64,000 bases of DNA from Hsuehochloa calcarea. Its lineage: Eukaryota > Streptophyta > Magnoliopsida > Poales > Poaceae. The notes under the pieces were generated by a model. It was not told where the DNA came from. It did not search any database and saw nothing but the letters and a program-made list of their open reading frames with translations. A program made the translations under genes and the position numbers. Below are positions 31,901 through 43,128 of this stretch, one piece after another (within the stretch, counting starts at the first letter, position 1; each line of letters starts with the position of its first letter). The stretch spans positions 16,439,098 to 16,503,097 of the forward strand of contig CM070602.1 in assembly GCA_036346395.1 (NCBI GenBank), read 5' to 3'.

Positions 31901-33950
31901 GGGCATCAATTGTGTTAGCTCCACCCGGTACAGCTGGAGCACCCTTGTGTAGGATCAAAGATAACCCACTAGAGGGGGTGAATAGGAGGTTTTTAAAATT
32001 CTTCTACTAATTAATAATGTTATCACAATTATGAACTTATCAAAACTAGATACAATTCTAACTAGGCAATTCTACACAAGTAAGATGCTAGAATTGTAAA
32101 TGCCAAAGAGTAAATATAAGAAATAAACCACAATGGAGACAACGATGTTTTTCCCGTGGTATCGAAGACTTGCCGGTCTTCACTAGTCCACATTGAGGAA
32201 GCTTGAACAAATCAAGCCAGCTCCACAAATTAAGCCTCAACCCTTGATCACTAGAGTTGCTCTTCCTCCGCTCCGGAGTTGGTGAGCACAATACTAATCA
32301 CAAACCCTTGTCTGGTCACTTGACAAGCTTCTTTGAAGTGATCATCGTGCAACTTCTTCTCCAAGCCGTCGAGATGCCGGTAAGCACCAAGAGTAACAAA
32401 TCATAGCGCTCGCTTGAAGACAATCAAGTGCTAAGAGATCAACTAATGATGCAATGCACTTGACTAGCTCTCAACTACCTCAAAATGTGAATTCAATGTA
32501 AATGAGTAAAAGAGAGAGCACCAAAGCCTCAAGAATACTCAATATGGCCAAAGGTTCTAGGCTTGATGCAGGTGTGGGTGTATTTATAGCCCTCAACCAC
32601 AAATCTAGCCGTTACAACTACTTTTATGAAAAAAATCAGGTTTTTTGGTAGTACCGCCGTTGAAACCTGGTACTACCGATTTTCGGCTCAACGGTTAGAA
32701 CAGTAGCATTTAATGCTCTGAACTAGCCATTACACATAAAGTTACGGTACTACCGCTAACTAGAAATTGGTACTACCACAGCGCGGTAGTACCGCTCGGC
32801 TAGAACGGAGCTAGCGTTTTTCAAAGCTCAAGATTTCTAAAAAAACTCATTCTCTGGAAAAAAAAAACGTACCACCATGTAATCGTGGTACTACCACACT
32901 CCGGTAGTACCGCTCAAGAGATTGCGGTCATACCGAATCTTAAGGGAGATCAAAATTTTCAAAAATACGCCCTCTGTAATATTCGTACCACCATATAAAT
33001 ATCGGTACTACGGACCTGCGGTAGTACTGTAGTTGAAGTGTGGTCGTTCCGATTTTCAGAGAGGATCAAAATACTAAAAAACACACTCTTTGTATTTTAT
33101 GTACCACCATATAGTTTAAATGCGATCATTCTGATTATCAGAGATTTTCAAAAGAATCAAAAGACATGCTATCTAGAAAATACGTATCGCCATATAAATA
33201 TCGGTACTACCGACCGGCAGTAGTATTGCTTATCAACAATGGTCATACCGATTTTCAAAATAGTTTTTCAAAAGCTCAAATCAAGATAATGCATGAATCC
33301 TAGTTGATCATAATGGCACAAAAATATTCTCTCAAGCTACTAGCTATGATCCCTCTTTATAGTACAGTATTTATCCTATAAATTCGATCTTTTCTCCGAA
33401 CACCGATATAGGTAAAAACTACAAAAGAGTCCTTAGTCAATATAAGAACTTTGTCTTGATCCATGTCGATCTTTCACCACAATAGCATTGCCAATGACCT
33501 TATCATCAAACAATCATCCAGATTTAACCTTTAACACATCTTAGCGCACATGTTAGTCCTTTAACATAATATTATCATTAATTACCAAAACCAACTATGA
33601 AGGCCTAGATACTTTCACCTTGCCACCAGCTCCACATATGGGAATCAAAGACTGGAGTCAAAAAAAGGTGATGAAGACCACCGCTTCGTCCTCTAGGGGC
33701 GCAGGCACTGTCTTCGCCCCGGGGACCCGCACCTGCGTGAGGTCCTCCAACTTCCCGTCGTCCCTCAGCGTCTGCAGTACCCACAACGTCATGGTGGAGC
33801 GATCAAGGTCGTCAGTGTATACCACAATTCCACCACCATCTTTGCTCCACTTCATCATATCGAGACCCCCGAGGACACAACGATCGAACATTGGAGGTCA
33901 ATGTGCTCCGAAAAATAGTGTGCAAAGCTAAGGGAACCATGAACATGCGG
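28990..33950 (-). pseudogene. Antisense ORF of Tat2 (Transposase_28-like), split by a solo LTR
   Basis: On the minus strand the head is at 33930-33618 and 31942-31640: FDRCVLGGLDMMKWSKDGGGIVVYTDDLDRSTMTLW, then across the solo LTR LQLYRVELTQLMPNSLIKLAIFKWVMRSKGTSGEGRLFAYLHDE and KKTIGEMLNFGIVNFLG, typical of the Transposase_28 head. Middle exons include VSAWAVSVCEDFARFAAPVYVGELF ... GMFRLIEANVAK ending at a GT donor (about 30472), and an exon from 30413 with TLAGDVLHSFAEIQGLVTSEHARSESLSAERTALAKRVEGLEAKVAELEGDRRDLQ, a clear coiled coil. The C-terminus at about 29290-28990 reads LGNLDGTMDEFWNFHQGKVATARNEIAYFWEQ, has one stop, then FAASVLTSVCGASPEMRPSDKVLWEWLPRPD. Several frames are broken. Function unknown. 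Confidence 0.68.
31943..33622 (-). mobile_element. Solo LTR of the L family with intact target duplication
   Basis: The 1670-bp unit at 31948-33617 begins TGTAGGATC and ends TACTTTCA on the + strand, so it is TG...CA, and is flanked by the perfect 5-bp repeat CCTTG (31943-31947 and 33618-33622). Its minus-strand sense matches L LTRs (TGAAAGTATCT start, GACTTGCCGGTCTTC, GAGGAAGAGCAAC). It carries many GCGGTAGTACCGC-type palindromes at 32640-33240 and a CACCCCCTCTAG segment near the end. Removing it and one CCTTG copy restores the antisense ORF context of Tat2. Produced by LTR-LTR recombination. Confidence 0.93.
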
Positions 33951-34396
33951 AATAAAAGGCTAGGGGATCCCCCTATTTATATGCGCAGCAAGACCACAAA
34001 GAAACAGAGCGGGGGAGTCGAAGAGACACGAACCATTCAACGAGTGACACGTGCCACCCACACAAGGTCCCGAACCAACATCATTATGACGCACGACAAC
34101 CAACGATGGCATGCGTCGTTCGAAGGGGTGTTATCAAGGCCAACCAATGACATTATGGCGCACATCAACCAACGACGGCGTACGTCGCTCGAAGGTGCAC
34201 CATTAATACCAGGCGACAGCATAAAAGGGCGCACGACAACCAACAAGTCCTCATGACCGCGAGGGTGACCCAAGCGTCACTGGAGAACCCAAATAAAAGC
34301 ACACTTCGCCAGGCGAATGGGACGGTGTGCCTGGACCCTCTGGGAAAAGGGCATGGTTTCAGCCACGACGAAGCAGGACCTAGACTGCGAGGGGCT

Positions 34397-35030
34397 TGTC
34401 ATAGGAGCAGCCCCACCGGCCCCAACGACTTGGCAAAGACTGCGAGGCACCCCCCCTAAAGCCCCGGTGACTAGGGGCAGCGCCAAGCCCCCCTGGGGGG
34501 AGCAAAGAGCACCTTCAGGGGTCGCTCGAAGCCCACCCAGAAACCGCCGGAGGCCAGATATGTTGCGAAGGGTCATCCTTTAGGGAGGTACGTACCTTCA
34601 GGGAGACCTAGGGAGTACCACGAAGGTTCCCGAGGGTTGCCGAAGCGCCACGAACCCGGAAGCCAGGGATTCCCCAGGGACACCTCGCAAGTGGCGAAGG
34701 GTGGAAAGCACTAGTACTCCAAGTGCACCAACCAAATGGACCAAGACCAGGGAGGTCCACTGTGAGTCAAAGCCTACATCTAAGGAAAGAAAAATCCCCT
34801 ACATCCCCTATGGTCGTAGGACCTTTCTAGGGGTATATTCGTAATCTCTTGTACCATGTCGAAAGGCTATAAATAGCCTCCTCCCCTTATGTAATGGATA
34901 GACCCGATTTTTTGGACAATTAATACATATCTACTCCTAACAATCGATCCCCTCTTCGACGATCACTCGGTCCCTCGTGTAGACATCAGGGGTCCCCTTT
35001 TTCTACTATCTAGTCTTTCTTGCTACGACA
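34397..35030 (+). repeat. 3' LTR of Tat2 (634 bp)
   Basis: It starts TGTCATAGGAGC after a purine tract (GCGAGGGGCT) and ends TTGCTACGACA. A TATA box is at 34868-34875 inside the palindrome GGCTATAAATAGCC. The solo LTR at 58521-59068 is a related copy whose ends form the perfect inverted pair TGTCGTAG/CTACGACA. Confidence 0.87.
34868..34875 (+). promoter_or_regulatory. TATA box of the Tat2 LTR
   Basis: TATAAATA lies within GGCTATAAATAGCC. The related solo LTR has TATAAATA at 58913-58920 at the matching place. Confidence 0.65.
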
Positions 35031-36686
35031 GTTCTAGAGAGTTCGCTTGCAACGACCTCCGCTAGCACCCAGCTCAAGTAACAAGTCAAATATGTGGGGC
35101 AAGATATGGGGTGCATGATCTTCCTCCAGGTCGAGGTCTTCTTCTACAACGACATCTTCTCAATCAAAACCAACCTCTCACCCAAGTAGTGGGGAACTAT
35201 CCGCCTATCTAGACAGCGATACGATGTATTTCAACTCAAAAGGCTTCGAAATTTTACAATGGTAGCATAACCATAAGTTAACATATCTCATGCTATCTAT
35301 ACTTGTACGTGATGTGTTAACTGTTCATGTCTCAACAGTTTTCTCCAAGTCTGCTTTCAGTCTTTCTGGAAGAATATTAGAGGAGAGAAGAGCACGTCTC
35401 ACAAGTGAGATGGTAGAGATGCTTCTAACTGTGAAGAACTGAGAACAAGCTAATTCACGAACATAACACTATGTGAAAAATCCAAAATTATCGGAGGTAT
35501 TCAAAAATTTGCACTTAGATAATGACACTTAGAATAAGGATGCATGTAGAGCTACATACTATACTCTTTTTTCTTTGCCAAAGTTTTCTCATGTTGAGTT
35601 TTCACTTGGCAAATATTTTATTCAGGCAGCCATTTGAACATTAATAAAGCTCTTTATTATATTTTTAATATGCTTGTCTCATTTTTTATAATTTTTATAT
35701 CTATTTTTAAATTTTACATATTTTCCTGATTTTTAGAAATTTTTGAACGTAACAGGCCAGGGGACGAGCCTTGACTGTTGTCAAGCTCGGTGCCGGCACA
35801 ACACAAACGGGCTGTGCAAGCTGCCTATTCAGGGTCCATCCAGTCGTTTGGACGTCGCTCTTCTCGGCGGCGCACAACGCGCGATGCGGCAGACGGCGTA
35901 GGAAGGGAAGGGAGGGGAAGGGAAAACAGGCAGGCAGCTGCCCGTGCCCTAGTCCCTAGATGAGAGGTCCGGTTGCCTTCCACTCTTTACCGCTCATTCA
36001 CTTCGGTCTCGTTGTGTGTTCTGTATACTATGCCTGCGACACCACCGGCTCCAATTCATATATGTTTCTTGGGCTTCTTTGGATATTGTAGGTTAATCTG
36101 CTGTAGACCTTCTCCCGTTTTGCTGCTAGAAGTAGAACACAGTCGGACATCCTATCTCGTGTACGAATGGTTAGTGTAGAATTGTAGATGGTAATGCCAA
36201 GAACCCCTATCTCAATTAACTAGTAACCCTCTGCATTTGCAACAAGCCTAGGCTTCATTATGTCGTCCTACCGGTAAATACAAGTTAGAACAGTGGCATC
36301 TCCAATGGCTCGTTCTACCTGAAGATTGGTAATCTTAAGGGGGGACAAAGAAGAATTTACTAACAATGTGGTGTAGTTTAGATTGGGATGACCAATCCAT
36401 TGAAGTGATGCCTATTAACCTGTGCTGGATGTTCAACAAAAAAGTTCATCTGATTACTATGAACTCTCCTGGTAGATGTCAAACTTCTCAAGTGAAGTAC
36501 TTTAAACATGGTATGTCTGAAATAGTACTAGGCCTGGAATCCTTTTCTTTGTCAGTAGGAAAAGGGACATATCCTAGCAGCAATCATTTTATTTGCCTTG
36601 AAGGAATGGTCTTCAAAATTCAAACAACATGACTCAAGATTGATAAAAGAATCCAATGCAATGAAGCCATACGCACTATTTTCATG
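35031..36686. other. Unassigned sequence between Tat2 and Copia S
   Basis: It has an AT-rich part (35250-35750), a GC-rich part with a G/A-rich tract GGAAGGGAAGGGAGGGGAAG (35898-35930), then moderate composition. The longest open frame is 88 codons (36366-36632) with no recognised domain. It may be relict single-copy DNA, but I cannot support a gene. Confidence 0.4.
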
Positions 36687-36800
36687 GAAAATGTTACATA
36701 TGTATATTAGCTTAGGGTATTCTTTGTATATTGCTAACTATGTACATGTTATATTAACATTTTGGTCCATTGGAATAGATCAAAAGTTTTGGTTCCAACA

Positions 36801-36812
36801 TGGTATCAGAAC
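36801..36812 (+). other. Primer binding site of Copia S
   Basis: TGGTATCAGAAC abuts the LTR end. It differs from the usual TGGTATCAGAGC by one base. Confidence 0.8.
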
Positions 36813-37150
36813 AAGGTTTAGGGTTTCCACCGTGAACGCTGCCGCCGCCGTCGACCCCGTGTCGTGCGCGCTGGGTGACCGAAGCAGAGCACACACTCTG
36901 TTTTTTCTTCTTCCCTCCCGCCCCTGCTCTAGTTTTCGCACTCATCTCGCCATTCCTGCCGCCGGATCCGCGCCCTCCACCTCTGGATCCACCCGCGCTC
37001 GAGCAGAGCAGTCGCCACCCCTGTGCTCCTCCATTCGCGTGCGCCGCCTCCAGCTCCATGTGCGCCTGTGCTCCTTCGCGGGGCACCTCCCACCAGGCGC
37101 ACCCCGCTGATCCTTCGTCCGCGTGCGGTGCCTCCCGCCACGCTCACTCC

Positions 37151-39728
37151 CTAAGTGCAAATATATAATGCGGAATCTAAAAACAAATTGGTTTTGCACA
37201 ATTAAAACCTAAATCAACTAGGCTTCCCTATGTACACCAACAATATGAATACAATTCAATAGAGCAATCACACAAAGATATATAAGCAATTAAAGCAAGA
37301 ATATAAATTGCTCAAAGTAAAGCACAGGATAAAACAAGATGACACAATTATGTTTTACCATGGTGTTCGGAGACTTGCCGGTCTCCCCTAATCCACGTTG
37401 AGGTAAGCCCGAACGAATTGGACCGGCTCCACGAATTAAGCAAACACCACCGAAATAAGTCCAACCACTTGGACCGGTTCCAACATGAACCAACACCTCG
37501 CTCCACTAAGATTGCTCTTCCTCCACTCCGGAGATGGCGAGCACCAAACCACTCACAACCACGCCGGGCCTTCTCACAATCTTCTTAAGAAGATCACCGC
37601 GCACGACGCCTCCACGTCGTCTACGTGTCGGCAAACACCAAGAGAAATAAATCTTAACTTTCACTTGAACTAATCAAGTGTCAACGCTCAAGTGGATACA
37701 CAATCCACTACCTAAGGCAATACATGCACTTAGGGTTTGCTCTCCAAGCTCACTAAGTGCAACACATGCACATATGAGGATGAGAGGCTTGCTCTTAGTT
37801 CAAAGGATTGAGTATAACACTCACAAGAACACTAGCAACCATCCCCAACCGGCCAAAGTGGCTATATATAGCCCACACACAAAAACTAGCCGTTGGGAGA
37901 GAATCTGCTAAAAAATCAGCAAATGCGGAACTACCGCCATTCTACAGCCGGAACTTCCGCACCTCAGCAACAAGCATAGTAACGGCTATATCAGACGAGA
38001 AACTAGTCGTTGGAAAACTCAGCGCGGAACTACCGCTAGCTAATTTGTGGTACTTCCGATTATCGGAAGTTTCGTTTCTAATGGGCGGTACTTCCGCTTC
38101 TACTCAAGTCCAACACATGGCACCCTCTAGAAAAAAACGTACCACGCCAAATAAGAATTTCCACGGTGCGGTAGTTCCGCTCCCAACATGGCGGTACTAC
38201 CGCTTCTAGAAATCGGCTAAGTCCCAAAAAGGGTGCTTCTCTGAAAAAAAAACATATCGCCGGATTTCGGATCATACGGACCGCGGTAGTTCCGCTCTCA
38301 ACATGCCGGTACTACCGTAAAGCGCTAGTTCTGCGGGTATAACGCCGGAACTACTGATTATCCTGACAGAAACAGCAATGACTTTTCACAAACAATCGCA
38401 ATTGCAAAACACATTTGTCAATTGATGAGCCATGCCAACAAGGATCTCAGGCAAGATTCCTAACAAGTTGTAAAACACATTTGCCAACCTTTAAAATCAT
38501 ACCACAACGAATAAGGTACATGGACTTACACCATTTGCAAAACACATTTGCAAACTTAAGTCACATGCTGCAAGAAATCAAACATGCGCTTCAACTATTC
38601 GCAAAACATATTCGCAAATAACAGCATCATGCCACAAGGCTAAGGTGTATGGACTTCAACCATTTACAAAATATATTTACAAACTATAGTCCCATACTAC
38701 AAAGATTAAATGCATGAGCATCAATTATTCGCAAAACACATTCGTAAATAATAGCTCTATGCATAGATGAACTAGAGAAAACATAATGAGCTATCAACAC
38801 ATGACTAACTCATGCTACTAGTCAAGAACCCTCTTAATAGTACGGCAATCCTATACTAGCAATCCGGTCTTCCAACCAAACACCAAGACCGGTAAAAGAC
38901 TAGGAACACATTCTTAGCCCTAGCTAGTCATACCTTTGCCTTGCATCTTCTTGAAGCTTGATGACGCACGTCATCACTTCAAGTCCGGATCTTTGACTTT
39001 GACAATCATCAACACATGATGATTTCTTCACTTCGGGATCTTGTCTTGAACATCACCAATATATGATGATTTCTTCATCCTGAGTCTTGACCTGCATCAA
39101 CACATGATGCATTCTTCATTAGACCTCCATCAACACATGATGGGTCTTCTCTTGTCTTGATGATCAACTTATGATCATCTCCTCTTCTTGAACATCATCG
39201 ACACACGATAATTTCCTTTTTCTTCAAGATCTTCATGTGCATCAATACATGATGCATCCCTTCACTTGAATCTTGACTTGATGATCAACTCATGATCATT
39301 CCAAGTCTTCATCACCCTGGAAAATAACCTATACATCCAACTCATGGAAAAAGTTAGTTTCGCAATATGATTATCATTAATTACCACACCATACCATTAA
39401 CACATAATAGTGGGACAAGATACTTCAATCTTTCCCTCTTTGGTAATTGATGATAACCATTTCAATCACACATAAATTGAATGATAAAAGTAACACGATA
39501 TGAGTATATATAAACTACACAAGTCATATATATACTCACACCATGAGTATGCGAGAACTACACAAGTTCTACATACTCAAAACATGAGTATACGAGAACT
39601 ACATAAGTTCCGTATACACACAACATGAATATACAAAAACTACACAAGTTTTATATATATTCGAAACATTAGTATACACGAACTACACAAGTTCTATATA
39701 CTCAAAACACAAGTATACAAAAAACTAC
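37151..39728 (-). mobile_element. L-family fragment, copy A, inside Copia S
   Basis: Minus orientation: internal part 39728-39428, then an LTR starting TGAAGTATCTTG at 39427 and running to a truncated end at 37151. It carries CAAATGTGTTTTGCAA repeats (38400-38760 in reverse), ATCATGTGTTGATG repeats (38960-39310) and a central block of GCGGTACTTCCGC/CGGAACTACCGC motifs (37920-38350). A TATATATAGCC segment is near 37862. It has no coding capacity. The right end was removed by the deletion joining 39728 to Copia S pol. Confidence 0.75.
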
Positions 39729-39941
39729 AGTTAGCATATTTCTTCACTAAGATACAGACTAGAACTCAGCACAGTTTCAATCTGTCTAAACTCAGTGTTG
39801 TTGATCTACCATAAGTTTGATAGGGGAGTGTTACATATGTATATTAGCTTAAGATGTTCTTTACATATTGTTAACCTGGTATATGTTACATTGTTTTTTT
39901 GGCCATTAGAATAGATCCATAGTTCTCGTTCCAACAGAAAA

Positions 39942-40592
39942 CACAGAGAACTACGAAGCCATACATGTTTTCACTTTTCAGGATTCTAGTGTAAAATTAT
40001 TTTATTACATAAGGATATAACTGGGAGAAAAAGGAATAGCTCTAATTTTGGATGCCCTACTTTTGCTGATGTAAACGATGATGTATACAGTTTTCTTAGG
40101 TTCACTGATTAGTTTCTCTCCCTCCACAACGGCCCAATTCTGAAGTTTGGACTGAATGCCCGACAGGTACAAATGCTTTTTTGTAGAGGATACATTCATC
40201 GTTGGATGATTATGCTTTCAAGAAACGGAGTTAAGGAAATCCAAATTAGTGTTGCAATTAATACGGCTAAGCTTAAATTTTTAATTCTAATTCATTCTTA
40301 AAAATCTCAAAGGTTCATGTGCACATACTAAAACTGTTTAGTCCCACATGAAAAGTTGAAGGGGAGTTATATCATTTTATAAAGTGGAACGTAGTAACCC
40401 TCTTGTGGAATTGGAGAGAGCCAACATACGTGCGCGCTCACTCGCTCGCCTCGCCTTGCGCGTGCGAAGGCATGTCGGGTGCGGACGCGTTTTTCTTTAT
40501 CTATTCGAAAATTGAAACGCTCCGACTCGTAGCATTAACAAACGGTTGGTAGTAACGGTTCAGTTACTAGTGAGGGCTGCGGTTAATATTGA
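39942..40592 (+). other. Upstream region of F-box pseudogene, copy A
   Basis: No gene is seen. A conserved stretch near 40330-40440 (AAGTTGAAGGGGAGTT, GGAATTGGAGAGAG) and the GC-rich GCGCTCACTCGCTCGCCTCG near 40432 could be relict promoter and 5' UTR. The copy at 52363-53013 is nearly identical. Confidence 0.4.
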
Positions 40593-42102
40593 TTGATGGC
40601 AAATCAATGGCGACCGTTTCCTTGGCAACTCTCTGGCCTCTTTGTTTTTTGGCTATTAAAACTGGTTCTTCTCCGATTCGCTCCACGAAAGACTAAGACA
40701 GAACTCAAGAATTTGTTGCTGGATCTGGCGATCTCCATCTCGACGAGGTGCATGTACGATCGAACCGGGAGAGCAGGCCTCCGGAACCCTCGTCCTTGAA
40801 GGCTTGCACGAGCAAGGACGAGTCAGGTTTTTGGGGAGCGTTCGCGCGACTACTCGCTGCTTCCTCTTCATTTGATTCTCTGCTACGTCTACATGAATTG
40901 CACGACGTCTACTACGCCATGACGAACAACGATCTCACCAAGACTCCTGCTGCTGCTGCTTCTTCCACTGGATCTGGGTATGCCTATCTCACACTTGTTA
41001 TTTGGTTAACTTTATTATATGTTGTTGCCTTGAACACTGAGATAGGAATGCTAGTTTCTGTGCATCTGGAAATTCGTATACCTATAGTGTTTTTGATTTC
41101 CTGCTTTATGAAAAAGGCAAAACTTATTTCTATAATTCATCTAGAATATTTTTGGATTAAAGTAATTCAAAAAATACTCATATTTTTATCAATTAGGACA
41201 AGTATACGGAGCAATTACAAGATCCCTTCTTGTTTTTTTTTCCCTGTGATGAATTGGAGTATGCTCACATGCGAGGTTGTGTTTTCCAGTTGCCTCCACT
41301 ATTTAAAGGCTTTAAGCGATTGCATACCCTTCATCTAGAACATTTCTGCGCATCGGGAAATAATATAGGGGATTTAGTAGCAAGTTGCCCGTATTTAGAG
41401 AAAGTGATTCTTTCTATAGATCGCTTAGCTTTGCTGATATCAATATCCATTCAACAAAGTTCAAGATACTAACAATTGATGGCCTGTTTAACGACCTCAA
41501 TCTGCATACTCCACATCTTACTTCGGCATTCATCAAGCTGCGAGTTGGCACTACCTATGCTTCGAAGGCCAGATGCAACCGTAATCTTTCTCGACTTGTT
41601 GGTTCTCTTTCGGATGTTGAAAATATTGCATTTGTCGGGAGGGTTTTTTGAGGTAAGAAGCCGTGATAGACCAAGTTTTCCCTAGATGTTTGTGATTTCA
41701 CCATTTAGTAGTGTGTCTAGTGACCTCTTGGTATTTTACAGTGTGTATGTAGCACGTGGATTCATGCCTTTCAAGCTGCCAAAACTATTCAATCGGCTGA
41801 CGGCGATAACCCTGGAGATCGATCTTGGTAATCTGGATGCAGCAAAAGTTGCTCTCTGGATGAACCTTGATGTAGTTGGTATCATGAACTTTACTGGCTC
41901 CTGTGCAGAGCTAGGCTTCTTGAAACTTTTACTTGAAGATGCACCCATGCTAAGAAAAGCGCCAATAAGAGAACGGAAAATTGGGCAAAGAAGCCCTCAA
42001 GTGCCTCCTGAAGATGAGAAGAGCATCGAAGGACGCAGAAATAATGCTTCTTTGAGGCTTGGCCCCCCCTACTCCGAAAGGGCGTGGTGTATTCTTTTCT
42101 AG
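40593..42102 (+). pseudogene. F-box/LRR (FBD-type) gene remnant, copy A
   Basis: The LRR part is legible in pieces: LPPLFKGFKRLHTLHLEHF and NIGDLVASCPYLEKVIL (41290-41410), DINIHSTKFKILTIDGLFNDLNLHTPHLTSAFIKLRVGT (about 41435-41560), GFMPFKLPKLFNRLTAITLEIDLGNLDAAKVAL (41765-41855), and GSCAELGFLKLLLEDAPMLRKAPI, ending after a one-base shift as GKLGKEALKCLLKMRRASKDAEIMLL-stop. These are typical of the large grass F-box/LRR-FBD family, whose intact members select proteins for SCF ubiquitin ligases. No N-terminal F-box is recognisable; 40593-40980 (MTNNDLTKTP.. exon ending at GTATG) may be the diverged first exon. At least three frame breaks. The copy at 53014-54347 shares the terminal frameshift. 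Confidence 0.75.
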
Positions 42103-43128
42103 TGAAAGGAATTATCTGTTCATTTTGTAGGTTTATTCTGTTACTTTCAAAAACTTAGGTTCAGTTTTTGTAATAATCGGTATAACTTTATGTAAACAAA
42201 AAACTGTCATCATTCTATTTGGAAATACCAACACCACCTTCAGCTAGCAAGGCAAAACGTTGCACCTGAAACACCACTTTTGTTTCTTTTACCATTCTGG
42301 TCTTACTTGAAATTTTGTCTCATTTCATCGGTCAATCTCAGTTTGTTTAACTGACTTTTGGGTAATGGGCAAAAGGAGGCTTCCGAGACCATCCCCTTTA
42401 ACCCTCAACGATATTCTGCCTAACCTAATTGACCTGACTATTTTGGTACACCTTACTGGAAAAAAATATATATATATGTGCAGCTTATGTGTGTCACGCG
42501 TACATTTTAGCATGTGCTCGCACAGGATGAATGTGTTGACTCTGATTATTTGTCCTATACTATTAGTTGTTTTAAAATTATGTAGTCAACTTTGCTCTTG
42601 GGTTAGATCAACTTTGCCACCCTTAAAATTTCTCTCTTTTTTTTTTTTCTCAAGGATAGGATCAAGTCCAATTTCTGAAAGAACAAGCCAAGACTTCGTA
42701 ACAATCAACAAACTCGTGTTTGGAAATTGGAACTTGGAACAACTCTACTTCTCTTGTTTAGTGTGATCTTATAAGACATGAGCTGTAAATTGTTAGTATA
42801 TGCTACAGCAGTGCAAAAGACCGAGACAGGCATAAATATTTCCGTCCTTTCGATACTGAAGTTATACTATGGAAAATGATGTTCCCCCTCTAACAGTTGC
42901 TTGCTTGTTGTGACAAAGTTCAGAAAAGAACACACTTGCCAACTTGTTGCACCTTTAAACTGACTAAAATATGATTGGAAAACACATGTACAGAGTTGTC
43001 CAAACGGGCGGTGCACGGATCTAGATCCGTTTAGGTGCTGGCCTGACAAATTAAACGGGTCGTGTCGTACTGGCATGTTGGCTCAGCCGTCAACCCAGGT
43101 ACGGCACGATGAGCTCACGGGTCGTACC
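42103..43128 (+). other. 3' flank of F-box pseudogene, copy A, and edge of a CACGACACG repeat
   Basis: A segment at 42655-42766 reads RIGSSPISERTSQDFVTINKLVFGNWNLEQLYFSCLV to a stop after a pyrimidine tract and AG, and may be a relict exon. It is unassigned. From about 43000 the sequence carries AAACGGGTCGTGTCGTAC and GTACGGCACGATG, a repeat in which Copia R is inserted. Confidence 0.4.

Larger units (their letters stand above)
22201..35030 (+). mobile_element. Second Tat-lineage Gypsy element (Tat2), 5' truncated, with two nested L insertions
   Basis: Order on the + strand: end of RT/RNase H, second RNase H, integrase (22290-24240), two tandem arrays (24330-25305 and 27823-28745), antisense ORF (about 28990-33950), polypurine tract, 3' LTR 34397-35030. 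This matches the Tat clade, which carries an extra archaeal-type RNase H before integrase. L-family sequence interrupts the array (25306-27822) and the antisense ORF (31948-33617). The 5' LTR, gag, protease and most of RT are missing. Confidence 0.82.
36687..39941 (+). mobile_element. Copia S: short-LTR Copia element, copy A, internally deleted and carrying L sequence
   Basis: LTRs of 109 and 108 bp (36692-36800 and 39829-39936; TGTTACATATG ... TTCCAACA) are flanked by the perfect 5-bp repeat GAAAA (36687-36691, 39937-39941). The PBS TGGTATCAGAAC is at 36801 and a PPT-like ATAGGGGAG sits before the 3' LTR. Between them lie 350 bp of leader, an L-family insert (37151-39728) and the last 100 bp of the pol region (TFFTKIQTRTQ-like codons). 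All gag and nearly all pol are lost here. The missing pol is preserved in copy B (48492-52249). Confidence 0.85.

Noticed and set aside
36875..37168. Proline-rich frames in the leader of Copia S and similar ones in Copia R
   Set aside because: GC-rich leader sequence open in all frames; no gag motif.
40593..40799. 68-codon frame MMANQWRPFPWQLSG.., conserved at 53014, possible small host gene
   Set aside because: It is conserved only because the whole segment is duplicated; no domain, and it sits where the F-box gene's decayed first exon would be.
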